A stretch of DNA of 8,298 nucleotides from Bacteriovoracaceae bacterium UBA2394 (GTDB lineage Bacteria > Bdellovibrionota > UBA2394), in contig DDSI01000262.1 of assembly GCA_002343335.1 (NCBI GenBank), positions 25,271 to 33,568 on the forward strand. The letters are read 5' to 3'. The notes below the pieces were generated by a model. It saw only the letters and a list, made by a program, of their open reading frames with translations. It ran no database searches and had not been told where the DNA came from. Positions 1-6,244 of this stretch are shown piece by piece. Each line of letters starts with the position of its first letter. The first letter of the stretch is position 1. Position numbers and translations under genes: made by a program.

Positions 1-684
1 CAAATGCGTATCCCCATCGGTCGAAAGCACTTCAAAACCTCCGCAAGTCACTTTCAAAATGGAGATATCAAATGTTCCGCCGCCAAAATCATAGACAGCC
101 ACAGTCGTACTCTCATTGTCTCGACCAATGCCAAATGCCAGCGCTGCTGCTGTGGGCTCATTCAGAATTCGAACGACTTCCAAGCCAGCAAGTTGACCCG
201 CAAGCGTCGTTGCAGAGCGCTGCGCATCATTAAAGTATGCGGGAACAGTCACCACGGCTTTTCGAATGGGCCGTCCGAGCACATTTTCCGCCACTAACTT
301 GCAGCGTTTCAAAATTTCCGCGGAAAGCTCCACAGCGGTGTAAGCATAATTTCCCGCTCGGACTCGAAGCACTTCCTGAGAGGACAGAGAAAAATCGAAG
401 GGCAGTTCTCGCTCCACCGTTTCTAAATCTTCTAGACCTCGGCCCATCAGACGCTTCACAGAATAAACGGCACGCTTCGGTTCCACCGATTTTAAAGTTT
501 TCGCTCGCTGTCCCACCGCTTGGATGCGCCCATTTTCATCGAACACAATGACGGAGGGAATGAGGGGAGAGTCGCCATCCTTAAAAACCTGCGACTGCTT
601 GCCATCACTTAAAGCGATGAGCGAGTTCGTGGTCCCAAGATCGATGCCCACGATGAGCTCTTTATTTCCTGCGATAGGAATCAC
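1..684 (-). CDS. hscA: Hsp70-type chaperone HscA, N-terminal part (runs off the left edge)
   Basis: This is the ATPase domain of an Hsp70 chaperone, and the context makes it HscA, the partner of HscB that drives cluster transfer from IscU. The 228 visible codons are uninterrupted. Hsp70 nucleotide-binding motifs appear in order: IDLGTTNS (about residues 14-21), SVKRLMGRG (about 75-83), AYFNDAQRSAT (149-159), NEPTAAALA (175-183) and DFGGGTFDIS (199-208). The substrate-binding domain lies outside the window. The chosen start is GTG at 684, which shares GTGA with the hscB stop and so suggests translational coupling. It puts the first phosphate-binding motif about 13 residues in, close to its place in E. 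coli HscA. A DnaK identity cannot be excluded from this half alone, but the position right after hscB strongly favours HscA. A downstream ferredoxin gene would be off the edge. Confidence 0.93.
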   Translation of the reverse strand, partial: MIPIAGNKELIVGIDLGTTNSLIALSDGKQSQVFKDGDSPLIPSVIVFDENGRIQAVGQRAKTLKSVEPKRAVYSVKRLMGRGLEDLETVERELPFDFSLSSQEVLRVRAGNYAYTAVELSAEILKRCKLVAENVLGRPIRKAVVTVPAYFNDAQRSATTLAGQLAGLEVVRILNEPTAAALAFGIGRDNESTTVAVYDFGGGTFDISILKVTCGGFEVLSTDGDTHL

Positions 685-1178
685 GAAGCTCCTTTCAATC
701 GCTTCTCGACACCGGCTGCCATCGATTTCACGTAGGCATTTTCATTGCATAGACGCTGGAGGGAAACAATGACTTCATGACGGCCTTCTGCAGAAGTTGA
801 ATCAAATTGTTCGAAGACGCGCAGAAGTTTTTCGGACGTTTGTTTCATTCGATTAACGATAACGGATTGGAATTCCGCGAGCGCGGCTCGATCGTCCGAC
901 TCTTGAATCTCAAAATACATGGCAGTGAGATCAGTCGGAATTTCTTTGGAAGGCGGCAATTTGTTTTGCTCGACGATATAGGCTGCTCTCAGCCAAGGAT
1001 CGCGGAGCGTTCGGTATGCTTTATTCAGCTCCGCCGATCGCTGCTGAACATCCAAACTGGCATCCTTTTTTAAATCAGGGTGCTGCTCCATCGAAAGTTT
1101 ATAGAAACGATTTTGCAGATCGGATGAATCGAGCGAAAGTTTCGGAGGGCGAATATCTAGAATCTCGAAGTAATCCAC
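681..1178 (-). CDS. hscB: Co-chaperone HscB (J-domain protein for Fe-S assembly)
   Basis: HscB stimulates the HscA ATPase and delivers IscU to it. With a GTG start at 1178 the product is 165 residues, close to the 171 of E. coli HscB, and begins (V/M)DYFEIL, matching the E. coli MDYFTLF start. The J-domain HPD motif is at residues 33-35, followed by the conserved segment SAELNKAYRTLRDP. The C-terminal half is a helical region of the type that binds IscU, with an acidic MYFEIQES segment aligning to the IscU-contact helix. A longer frame opens at a GTG at 1223, inside the end of iscA, and would add MWMWDVVFGLTNEPN. That stretch is the out-of-frame reading of the A-type CGCG tail, so I reject it. 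The gene starts 14 nt after iscA and overlaps hscA by 4 nt. The ribosome binding site is weak, consistent with coupling. Confidence 0.92.
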   Translation of the reverse strand: MDYFEILDIRPPKLSLDSSDLQNRFYKLSMEQHPDLKKDASLDVQQRSAELNKAYRTLRDPWLRAAYIVEQNKLPPSKEIPTDLTAMYFEIQESDDRAALAEFQSVIVNRMKQTSEKLLRVFEQFDSTSAEGRHEVIVSLQRLCNENAYVKSMAAGVEKRLKGAS

Positions 1179-1192
1179 GTTCGGCTCATTCG

Positions 1193-1543
1193 TTAGGCCG
1201 AAAACGACGTCCCACATCCACACGAACGTTTGGCATTAGGATTATTGTAGGTAAAACCCGACCCATTGAGGCCATCCACGTAGTCGATCTCGATTCCCGA
1301 AAGAAAGAGCGCCGACTTGGGATCCACGATCACTGTGAGATTGCCAAATTGAGCAAGCTTGTCGGTTTCCGCTGGCTTTTCTTCAAAACCCATTTTGTAA
1401 GACATTCCAGAACAACCGCCCCCCACAACAGAAACTCGAAGCAACGCTCCCATTTTCTTTTCCCGCTCCATGAGTCGCAGCACATGTTGAACGGCATTGT
1501 CCGTTAGTGCGACAACCGGTTTATCTGCAACTGCCAATGACAT
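1193..1543 (-). CDS. iscA: A-type Fe-S carrier protein (IscA/ErpA family)
   Basis: A 116-residue A-type carrier that accepts Fe-S clusters or iron from the IscU scaffold and passes them to apoproteins in the cytoplasm. The three cluster-ligand cysteines are visible: C44 in the GGGCSGMSY motif, and C108 and C110 in the CGCGTSF tail. Length and spacing are normal for the family, which is about 105-120 residues. The motif set does not cleanly separate IscA from ErpA; the name follows the operon position between iscU and hscB. The ATG at 1543 lies one base after the iscU stop. It has a good purine-rich ribosome binding site (GGTGGGAG) inside the end of iscU. Confidence 0.93.
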   Translation of the reverse strand: MSLAVADKPVVALTDNAVQHVLRLMEREKKMGALLRVSVVGGGCSGMSYKMGFEEKPAETDKLAQFGNLTVIVDPKSALFLSGIEIDYVDGLNGSGFTYNNPNAKRSCGCGTSFSA

Positions 1544-1544
1544 C

Positions 1545-1961
1545 TTAAGCTCCCACCTTCTTTAAAGGAGTTTCTTCCGTCGTTGATTTCTTTTGATAAT
1601 CCGAAATCGCCGATCGAATTGCGTCCTCCGCCAAAACCGAGCAGTGAATTTTAACGGGAGGAAGACTTAACTCTTCTACAATCGCAGTGTTTTTAATCGT
1701 GAGCGCTTCATCCAACGTCTTTCCCTTCAACCACTCCGTGGCCAAAGAAGAGGATGCAATTGCTGAACCGCATCCAAACGTTTTGAATTTCGCATCCTCG
1801 ATGACTTGCGTTTCGGGATTCACTTGAATTTGAAGCTTCATCACGTCTCCGCATTCTGGAGCTCCCACAATTCCCGTTCCCACATTCGTGGATTTTGAAT
1901 CGAGTGATCCCACATTTCGGGGATGTTCAAAGTGATCAATTACTTTATCGTTGTATGCCAT
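1545..1961 (-). CDS. iscU: Fe-S cluster scaffold protein IscU
   Basis: The scaffold on which [2Fe-2S] clusters are built from IscS-derived sulphur. The 138-residue protein has all canonical residues: C37 and D39 in APECGDVMK, C64 in TFGCGSAIASSS, and H106-C107 in KIHCSVLAEDAI. The LPPVK sequence that HscA recognises is at 100-104, so the HscB/HscA pair encoded downstream has its docking site. The C-terminus (about residues 124-138) extends slightly beyond E. coli IscU (128 residues) as a charged tail of no known function. The ATG at 1961 follows the iscS stop by 6 nt, and the binding site GAGG overlaps that stop codon (TGAGGTTATATG). The protein is single-domain and lacks a NifU-type C-terminal extension, so it is IscU rather than NifU. 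Confidence 0.97.
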   Translation of the reverse strand: MAYNDKVIDHFEHPRNVGSLDSKSTNVGTGIVGAPECGDVMKLQIQVNPETQVIEDAKFKTFGCGSAIASSSLATEWLKGKTLDEALTIKNTAIVEELSLPPVKIHCSVLAEDAIRSAISDYQKKSTTEETPLKKVGA

Positions 1962-1967
1962 ATAACC

Positions 1968-3245
1968 TCAATGTGTGGTCCATTGGACCGTTTTCAAATC
2001 AATTCCCTCTTTCGCCATTTCATAGAGCGGCGACATTTCTCTTAAACGCTGAACAGCTTTCACCGTCATTTCGATCGTATGATCGACTTCTTCTTCCGTC
2101 GTAAATCTTCCGAGTCCAAAGCGGATGCTCGAATGCGCGAGATCCTCTCCGACGCCAATTGCCTTCAAAACATAGGACGGCTCCAAACTCGCACTTGTAC
2201 AAGCCGAGCCAGAAGAGACCGCCACATCTGGAATCGACATCATGAGCGCCTCGCCTTCCACATATGCAAAGCTCACATTCAAATTGTTGGGCAGTCGCTC
2301 CGTAGGATGCCCATTCAAAGTCACTTCATCCACCTGCGCGAGTATTCCCTGATGCAAACGCTCACGAAGCTTCAAGACGCGCGCGGATTCTTCCGGTAAC
2401 AATTCTCGAACGAGCTCCGCCGCCTTTCCAAACCCGACGATCCCGGGGACGTTTAACGTTCCAGAACGAACACCTCGTTCATGACCGCCGCCAAACAAAA
2501 TTGGGCTCAGGCGTACTCGAGGATTCTTTCTTCGGATATACAGCGCACCAATTCCCTTCGGGCCATAAATTTTATGCGCGGTGAGAGAAAGTAAATCGGC
2601 TTTCCAGTCTTCCACATTTACCGGAATGCGTCCGATCGCTTGCACGGCATCGGTATGAAAAAGAATGCCACGCTCTTTGGCGAACGTTCCGATTTCCGCC
2701 ATGCGATTGATGGTTCCAATTTCATTATTGGCCGCCATGATGGAAATTAAAATGGTGTCTGCTCGCACGGCTGCGCGAATATCTTCCACACGCACTTGGC
2801 CATAGTGATCCACCGGCAAGTAGGTCACTTCAAAACCTTTGGTCTCTAAATATTTACAGGTATCAAGAATCGCTTTGTGCTCAATTGCGGTGGTGATGAT
2901 GTGCTTACCTTTTTCGGCATACATTTCCGCGACTCCGCGAATGGCGAGATTGTTTGACTCTGTCGCACCCGAAGTGAAAACGATTTCCTTTGGATTTGCG
3001 CCGAGCATTTGCGCAATCGAAAGTCTTGCGGCTTCAACCGCTTCTTCGGCACTCCAACCGTAAGCATGGTTTCGACTGGCGGCATTCCCAAACACGGTCG
3101 TGAAATACGGCATCATGGCCTCCAACACGCGAGGATCCACCGGCGTTGTCGCGTGATTATCCATATAGATAACCTTGCGCTCGCTCGAAGCCGCCACCTT
3201 AGAAAACACCTTGAATGGGTTCGTACTCTTTTCGACCTTTGCCAT
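1968..3245 (-). CDS. iscS: Cysteine desulfurase IscS
   Basis: A PLP-dependent enzyme that converts L-cysteine to alanine and a protein-bound persulfide used for Fe-S clusters, and in many bacteria also for tRNA thiolation. Key residues are H123 (stacks on PLP), D199, K225 in AHKIYGPKG (Schiff-base lysine) and C349 in [17 protein letters not shown] (persulfide cysteine). The end, [13 protein letters not shown], matches the conserved C-terminus through which group I IscS meets IscU. At 425 residues it is about 20 longer than E. coli IscS (404), because of an N-terminal stretch rich in Lys and Ser before [10 protein letters not shown]. The ATG at 3245 is preceded by AAAGG at good spacing, which supports the long start. 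A usual GNPxSRxH motif reads GNAASRNH here. This is the first gene of the isc operon; no iscR precedes it in this window. Confidence 0.97.
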   Translation of the reverse strand: MAKVEKSTNPFKVFSKVAASSERKVIYMDNHATTPVDPRVLEAMMPYFTTVFGNAASRNHAYGWSAEEAVEAARLSIAQMLGANPKEIVFTSGATESNNLAIRGVAEMYAEKGKHIITTAIEHKAILDTCKYLETKGFEVTYLPVDHYGQVRVEDIRAAVRADTILISIMAANNEIGTINRMAEIGTFAKERGILFHTDAVQAIGRIPVNVEDWKADLLSLTAHKIYGPKGIGALYIRRKNPRVRLSPILFGGGHERGVRSGTLNVPGIVGFGKAAELVRELLPEESARVLKLRERLHQGILAQVDEVTLNGHPTERLPNNLNVSFAYVEGEALMMSIPDVAVSSGSACTSASLEPSYVLKAIGVGEDLAHSSIRFGLGRFTTEEEVDHTIEMTVKAVQRLREMSPLYEMAKEGIDLKTVQWTTH

Positions 3246-3252
3246 ATCTCAA

Positions 3253-3257
3253 CCTTT
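3253..3257 (-). promoter_or_regulatory. Ribosome binding site of iscS
   Basis: On the minus strand AAAGG lies 7 bases before the ATG at 3245. It fixes the long iscS start and overlaps the right arm of the inverted repeat at 3254-3271. Confidence 0.6.
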
Positions 3258-3271
3258 ACGTGAACGTTAAG
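3254..3271. repeat. Near-perfect inverted repeat before iscS (candidate operator)
   Basis: CTTTACGT-GA-ACGTTAAG: 8-bp arms with one mismatch and a 2-bp centre. It lies between the candidate isc promoter and the iscS start, at about the expected transcription start, and overlaps the ribosome binding site. A 2-nt loop is too tight for a good RNA hairpin, so a dimeric protein site is the more natural reading. It does not clearly match the published IscR consensus. Confidence 0.4.
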
Positions 3272-3274
3272 TCC

Positions 3275-3303
3275 AAACTAGACCCGAATAATGCACAATT
3301 CAA
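3275..3303 (-). promoter_or_regulatory. Candidate promoter of the isc operon
   Basis: On the minus strand TTGAAT (3303-3298) and TAGTTT (3280-3275) are separated by 17 bases. The -35 box matches 4 of 6 consensus bases and the -10 box 3 of 6, which would fit a promoter that needs an activator. Transcription would start near 3268, about 23 bases before the iscS ATG. Confidence 0.35.
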
Positions 3304-3312
3304 CCGGTTTAA
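3299..3312. repeat. Palindrome overlapping the isc -35 region
   Basis: TTcAACCGGTTtAA, with a perfect AACCGGTT core and one mismatched pair. It overlaps the candidate -35 box of the isc promoter. The TT-N-A layout around a 4-bp centre is loosely like CRP/FNR-family sites, but the bases are not the FNR consensus. A short palindrome such as this can occur by chance. Confidence 0.3.
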
Positions 3313-3330
3313 AGGCCTAAAATCAGCCAT

Positions 3331-3358
3331 TTGGAGCGATTTGGGGCACCCGTAAATT
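3331..3358 (+). promoter_or_regulatory. Weak candidate promoter for the rightward gene pair
   Basis: TTGGAG (3331-3336) and TAAATT (3353-3358) are 16 bases apart, followed by about 36 bases to the ATG at 3395. The -35 match is only 3 of 6. It is the best sigma-70-like pair I see in the 149-bp divergent region for this strand. Confidence 0.22.
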
Positions 3359-3373
3359 GCCGCTACACCCGTA
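3347..3373 (+). repeat. 8-bp direct repeat upstream of the rightward genes
   Basis: CACCCGTA occurs at 3347-3354 and again at 3366-3373, 19 bp start to start, close to two helical turns. The copies flank the likely transcription start of the plus-strand genes, so they could be a tandem regulator site. Confidence 0.4.
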
Positions 3374-3394
3374 GAGCCCTTACCATGGATTTAT

Positions 3395-3643
3395 ATGAAA
3401 AATCGCCAAGAAAACAAAGGCTCGGCCGGCATCATTATTCTTCTCATTAGCCTGCTTATCGTTGGATTTTTTGTGATCCAAAACTGGCAATCGCTTACTG
3501 CAGGCTTTCGAAAAATGAATGGCAGCGCCCCTGTTGAGTTGAATGATCCCTCGAAATCAACACAGATTACGCCCATGCAAATTCCAAACGAAGTGGAACA
3601 AAAGATTCTGGAACGAGAGAAGCTTCCTGAGATACCTAATTAG
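3395..3643 (+). CDS. Small single-pass membrane protein of unknown function
   Basis: An 82-residue protein I do not recognise. A short basic, polar N-terminus (MKNRQENKGSAG) is followed by one strongly hydrophobic segment at about residues 12-28. A hydrophilic tail of about 54 residues follows, rich in Pro, Glu and Lys and probably unstructured. Positive charge before the membrane segment predicts N-terminus inside and tail in the periplasm; this is inference. There is no cysteine, so it is not a lipoprotein. The ATG at 3395 has only a weak GGAT binding site; another ATG at 3385 is out of frame. The gene ends with TAG 6 bases before the GTG of the asparaginase-like gene and in the same frame, so the two are probably co-transcribed. 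The upstream neighbour iscS is divergent. Confidence 0.7.
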   Translation: MKNRQENKGSAGIIILLISLLIVGFFVIQNWQSLTAGFRKMNGSAPVELNDPSKSTQITPMQIPNEVEQKILEREKLPEIPN

Positions 3644-3649
3644 CCATCC

Positions 3650-4594
3650 GTGAAAGCTTCATCCCCGCATCGCTCTTCTCAATCCTGGCCAAGTACCGCG
3701 CTCTGTTTATACGACATCGATGCGCCGTATGTTTTATTTCACGGCGGGCTTGGAGATTCAAATCCTGAACGCCGCAAGGAATTTGAAAATGTCCTCACAA
3801 AAATTGCAAAGCAAATTCAGAATACACTCAAACGTTCCCCTACAATGAAAGCCACGGATCTTGCGACATTGGGCGTTCATTGTTTGGAAGATCATCCGCT
3901 ATTTAATGCAGGTTTAGGATCTAAACTGCAAAAAGATGGGATAGCACGATTGTCAGGCTCCCTTATGGATGGAAAGAGCCAGCGGTTTGCTTCCGTCGCA
4001 AATATCCAGCGCGTGAAAAATCCTTCCGATATGGTGAAACTACTGATGAAAGAGCGAGATCGAAATCTCGCCGCACTCGAAGCGAATCAATGGGCATTTT
4101 CACACGGCATCCGACTGACCTCTCCCATTACGGAGCGGAGACGCGCTGAATGGGAAAGGAAATTAAAAGGCAAGACGGGGACCGTCGGCTGTGTGGCGCT
4201 CGATGCGCTCTTACGCACGGCCGCCTGCACCTCCACCGGTGGTAAGGGATTTGAAGTTCCGGGACGAGTTTCGGATTCGTGCACTCCCGCTGGAAACTTT
4301 GCAAACCGCTCTGGTGCGATCTCCTGTACGGGAATTGGCGAAGATATTTTAGAAGTTTCCGCAGCAAGTGCCATCGCCACACGACTCGAAGACGGCCAAA
4401 ATTTAGCAAACGCGGTGACAAGAACGATTTATCCCCATGTGAAAAGCCGAGGATTTGGCTTGATCGCTTTAAGTGCAAGACGTGAGGCCTGCGTTCACGC
4501 TACGGGCGGAACTCTAGCATTTGCGCTTGTCACTCGTAACCGAATCAAAGTGGGAACAACGCCGGAGGACTGGAAACAAATCGTCCGCGCGTGA
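3650..4594 (+). CDS. Isoaspartyl peptidase / L-asparaginase type-2 family (Ntn hydrolase)
   Basis: A 314-residue plant-type asparaginase family protein. Such enzymes cleave themselves before a threonine that becomes the nucleophile, then hydrolyse isoaspartyl dipeptides or asparagine. Motifs in order: HGGLGD (31-36), NAGLGSKL (86-93), SLMDG (104-108), the cleavage site GTVGCVALD with T178, STGG with T196, PGRVSDS with R206 and D209, and SCTGIGE with T227, G228 and G230. These align with T179, T197, R207, D210, T230, G231 and G233 of E. coli IaaA (EcAIII), so activity is plausible. Divergent points are HGGL for the usual HGGA, SGSLMDG for the usual DASIMDG, and a C-terminus with ATGGT where EcAIII has NTEGM. 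There is no signal peptide, so it is predicted to be cytoplasmic. The GTG at 3650 is the only in-frame start before the HGG motif; it has no clear ribosome binding site and probably depends on coupling to the preceding gene. Substrate is not certain. Confidence 0.87.
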   Translation: MKASSPHRSSQSWPSTALCLYDIDAPYVLFHGGLGDSNPERRKEFENVLTKIAKQIQNTLKRSPTMKATDLATLGVHCLEDHPLFNAGLGSKLQKDGIARLSGSLMDGKSQRFASVANIQRVKNPSDMVKLLMKERDRNLAALEANQWAFSHGIRLTSPITERRRAEWERKLKGKTGTVGCVALDALLRTAACTSTGGKGFEVPGRVSDSCTPAGNFANRSGAISCTGIGEDILEVSAASAIATRLEDGQNLANAVTRTIYPHVKSRGFGLIALSARREACVHATGGTLAFALVTRNRIKVGTTPEDWKQIVRA

Positions 4595-4615
4595 TTACTT
4601 CAAAGAAGCAATCAC
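4591..4615. terminator. Symmetric hairpin spanning two convergent stop codons
   Basis: GTGATT-A-CTTC-AAA-GAAG-C-AATCAC folds into a stem of 10 base pairs with one internal A/C mismatch and a 3-base loop, on either strand. It contains the TGA of the asparaginase-like gene (4592-4594) and the TAA of the protease gene (4595-4597). No U-tract follows directly. On the plus strand seven T occur at 4631-4637, 15 bases beyond the stem, so classic intrinsic termination is uncertain. Confidence 0.45.
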
Positions 4616-6208
4616 ATGCTTGCAGGTTCCTTTTTTTAGGTGATAGCGCCAGTCGGATTCATTCGGCTTGTAGCCAGTAAAATCGAATTTCTTTCTAAAT
4701 TGTTTTAATGACAACTGCTCCGGCGTCACCACGTAAGTCACGGGCAGCAAATCAACGGCTGTAATCGCATGATAGAGAGTTTTTCCCGTCATGGAGGACA
4801 CCACTCGAGTTCCTTGATTTCTAACGGATGGGCGAAAGGCAAATTGAAGAACATCGCCCTCCTTGGCACTCGCCAAAAAATCCTTCAGTTCCTGCAAGGT
4901 TCTCAGCTTTGCTCGACGATTGCCCAATTGGACTTCCGTCAAGACATCCCCCGGAGTTAAAAATTTGGAATTCTCGGCGGGTGAGTTTGGTAGAGTCATC
5001 CGCACAATCAACCCTCGCCTGCCCCCATTTGTGGCTTCTCTTTCCGCTGGCGTGAGCTCCTGCACTAAAAGACCTGAGACTAAAACAAAATCATTTGCAC
5101 GCTGGTATCGAGTTCGAGCGGTTTTTCGCACGGGGACTTCTACATTGGTTAGCTTGCCATTTCGGATAACGGTAAAAACCGAGTGATCGGAAGTCGCGAA
5201 ATGCGCACGCAGTCCGATGAAATCTCTACGATTGCCGATGACCTCACCGTCTATCTTTACCAAAATATCCCCCACTTGAAGCGGGCTTTTAGGAGCAACG
5301 TAGCTTACGACAAGGGCGGAACCGAAGTTTGAAAAGTATTGTGGAACTGCTTTCTCCAAAACTTTCTGCACTTTCAAAACTTCGAGTTCGTCTTCGCCAT
5401 AATTCGTCCACGAAATGTAGCCGTAGGAATTGAGGCCATATTGCTCTGGATCTTCACGATATCTCGCCCAGTCCGCCTGAAGCACCTTGAGGGGAATGAC
5501 ATACCCCATGCCTTCGCCTTCCGTCGATTTTGCAGAATTGATACCAATGACTTTTCCTGTTTCCAAATCGATGAGAGGACCTCCTGAATTTCCGGGATTG
5601 ATCGCGGCGTCTACGCTAATGAATTCTTTGGAATCAAAAACCTCCTGAGACAATCCGGTAATCATTCCAAAACTTGCAATTTTATCGCCGTCGAGTGGAT
5701 AACCAAACGTCATCACCGCCCGTCCCTGCACAATTAAATTCTTCATCTCCTGTTCAGAAGGAAGAGACGCCAATCGCAATTTTGATCTCACACGCTTCAA
5801 TTCAGATTTTTTAAATTTAATGACAGCAAAATCATAGAGAGCACTTTGAAACACTACCTTACCCTCAGCCGTTTCAGGTTCGCCTTCTCCGCTTGCAAAT
5901 TGAAGCGTGACTCGCCGTGCATGCATGGGGTCTTTCGCAATGACATGGCGGTTGGTGAAGATGTAGCCGAAGTCATTATCCATCTCGACGATGAATCCCG
6001 TGCCGTGACCCTGCTCCGTTTCGCCACTAAACAAATTGGCAGTTTGCGAAATCACGCGGACGGAGAACGAGGTCGCCTCGGCGACTCGTGTTTGTCTCAA
6101 TTGGTTTTCATTGCCCACGCCTGATGTGTTTTCAGTCGCTGAGCCTTCCGCCACCCAGATTGCAGCCAATATCCAAAATAGGAAAATTTTCCCCTGACCC
6201 CTCATCAT
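4595..6208 (-). CDS. Secreted trypsin-like serine protease with two PDZ-like regions (DegP/HtrA-like)
   Basis: A 537-residue exported protease, probably acting on misfolded or specific proteins in the periplasm or outside the cell. Residues 1-24 form a signal peptide (basic start, hydrophobic 8-20, likely cleavage after GSA). The catalytic triad is H88 in TNRHVI, D126 in LYDFAVIKF and S208 in INPGNSGGPLID, the last typical of HtrA proteases. GYVIPLKVL (235-243) resembles the HtrA segment after the protease domain. A first PDZ-like region covers about 295-360 (SPLQVGDILVKIDGE) and a second about 378-462 (NSPAENSKFLTPGDVL). A tail of about 75 residues follows with no recognised domain, ending near a single Cys. 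DegP has a similar plan, but this tail is unlike it and I do not assign degP or degQ. ATGs at 6208 and 6205 are both possible; the strong G-rich binding site suits either. It lies 36 nt after nadE. Confidence 0.9.
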   Translation of the reverse strand: MMRGQGKIFLFWILAAIWVAEGSATENTSGVGNENQLRQTRVAEATSFSVRVISQTANLFSGETEQGHGTGFIVEMDNDFGYIFTNRHVIAKDPMHARRVTLQFASGEGEPETAEGKVVFQSALYDFAVIKFKKSELKRVRSKLRLASLPSEQEMKNLIVQGRAVMTFGYPLDGDKIASFGMITGLSQEVFDSKEFISVDAAINPGNSGGPLIDLETGKVIGINSAKSTEGEGMGYVIPLKVLQADWARYREDPEQYGLNSYGYISWTNYGEDELEVLKVQKVLEKAVPQYFSNFGSALVVSYVAPKSPLQVGDILVKIDGEVIGNRRDFIGLRAHFATSDHSVFTVIRNGKLTNVEVPVRKTARTRYQRANDFVLVSGLLVQELTPAEREATNGGRRGLIVRMTLPNSPAENSKFLTPGDVLTEVQLGNRRAKLRTLQELKDFLASAKEGDVLQFAFRPSVRNQGTRVVSSMTGKTLYHAITAVDLLPVTYVVTPEQLSLKQFRKKFDFTGYKPNESDWRYHLKKGTCKHVIASLK

Positions 6209-6211
6209 AAA

Positions 6212-6243
6212 CCCCCCTACGTACAGCCTTAAGGCTACGGGGG
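6212..6243 (-). promoter_or_regulatory. GC-rich hairpin covering the protease ribosome binding site
   Basis: In minus-strand RNA, CCCCC (6243-6239) can pair with GGGGG (6217-6213), GUA (6238-6236) with UAC (6223-6221), and GCC (6235-6233) with GGC (6228-6226). The loop is UUAA, with bulges of 3 and 2 bases on one side. The centre is a perfect 12-bp palindrome, AGCCTTAAGGCT (6225-6236). The AGGGGGG ribosome binding site (6218-6212) of the protease forms the closing arm. The stem begins right after the nadE stop and is followed by only three U, so it looks more like translational control or a 3'-end stabiliser than a strong terminator. Confidence 0.45.
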
Positions 6244-6244
6244 C

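Noticed and set aside
1179..1223. N-terminal extension of hscB from the GTG at 1223, overlapping iscA by 31 nt
   Set aside because: The extra residues are the out-of-frame reading of the conserved CGCG tail of the A-type carrier, and the GTG at 1178 reproduces the family-typical (M)DYF start.
1016..1507. 163-codon open frame on the plus strand
   Set aside because: It lies antisense to iscA and hscB, which have full sets of conserved residues; its translation shows no recognisable motif.
3246..3394. An iscR gene or a small RNA gene in the divergent region
   Set aside because: The region is only 149 bp, has no open frame of useful size and no clear terminator; it reads better as two promoters with operator-like repeats.
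4128..4478. Antisense open frames (4087-4380 and 4128-4478, minus strand) inside the asparaginase-like gene
   Set aside because: They are opposite the catalytic threonine region of a well-supported gene and show no motif or ribosome binding site.
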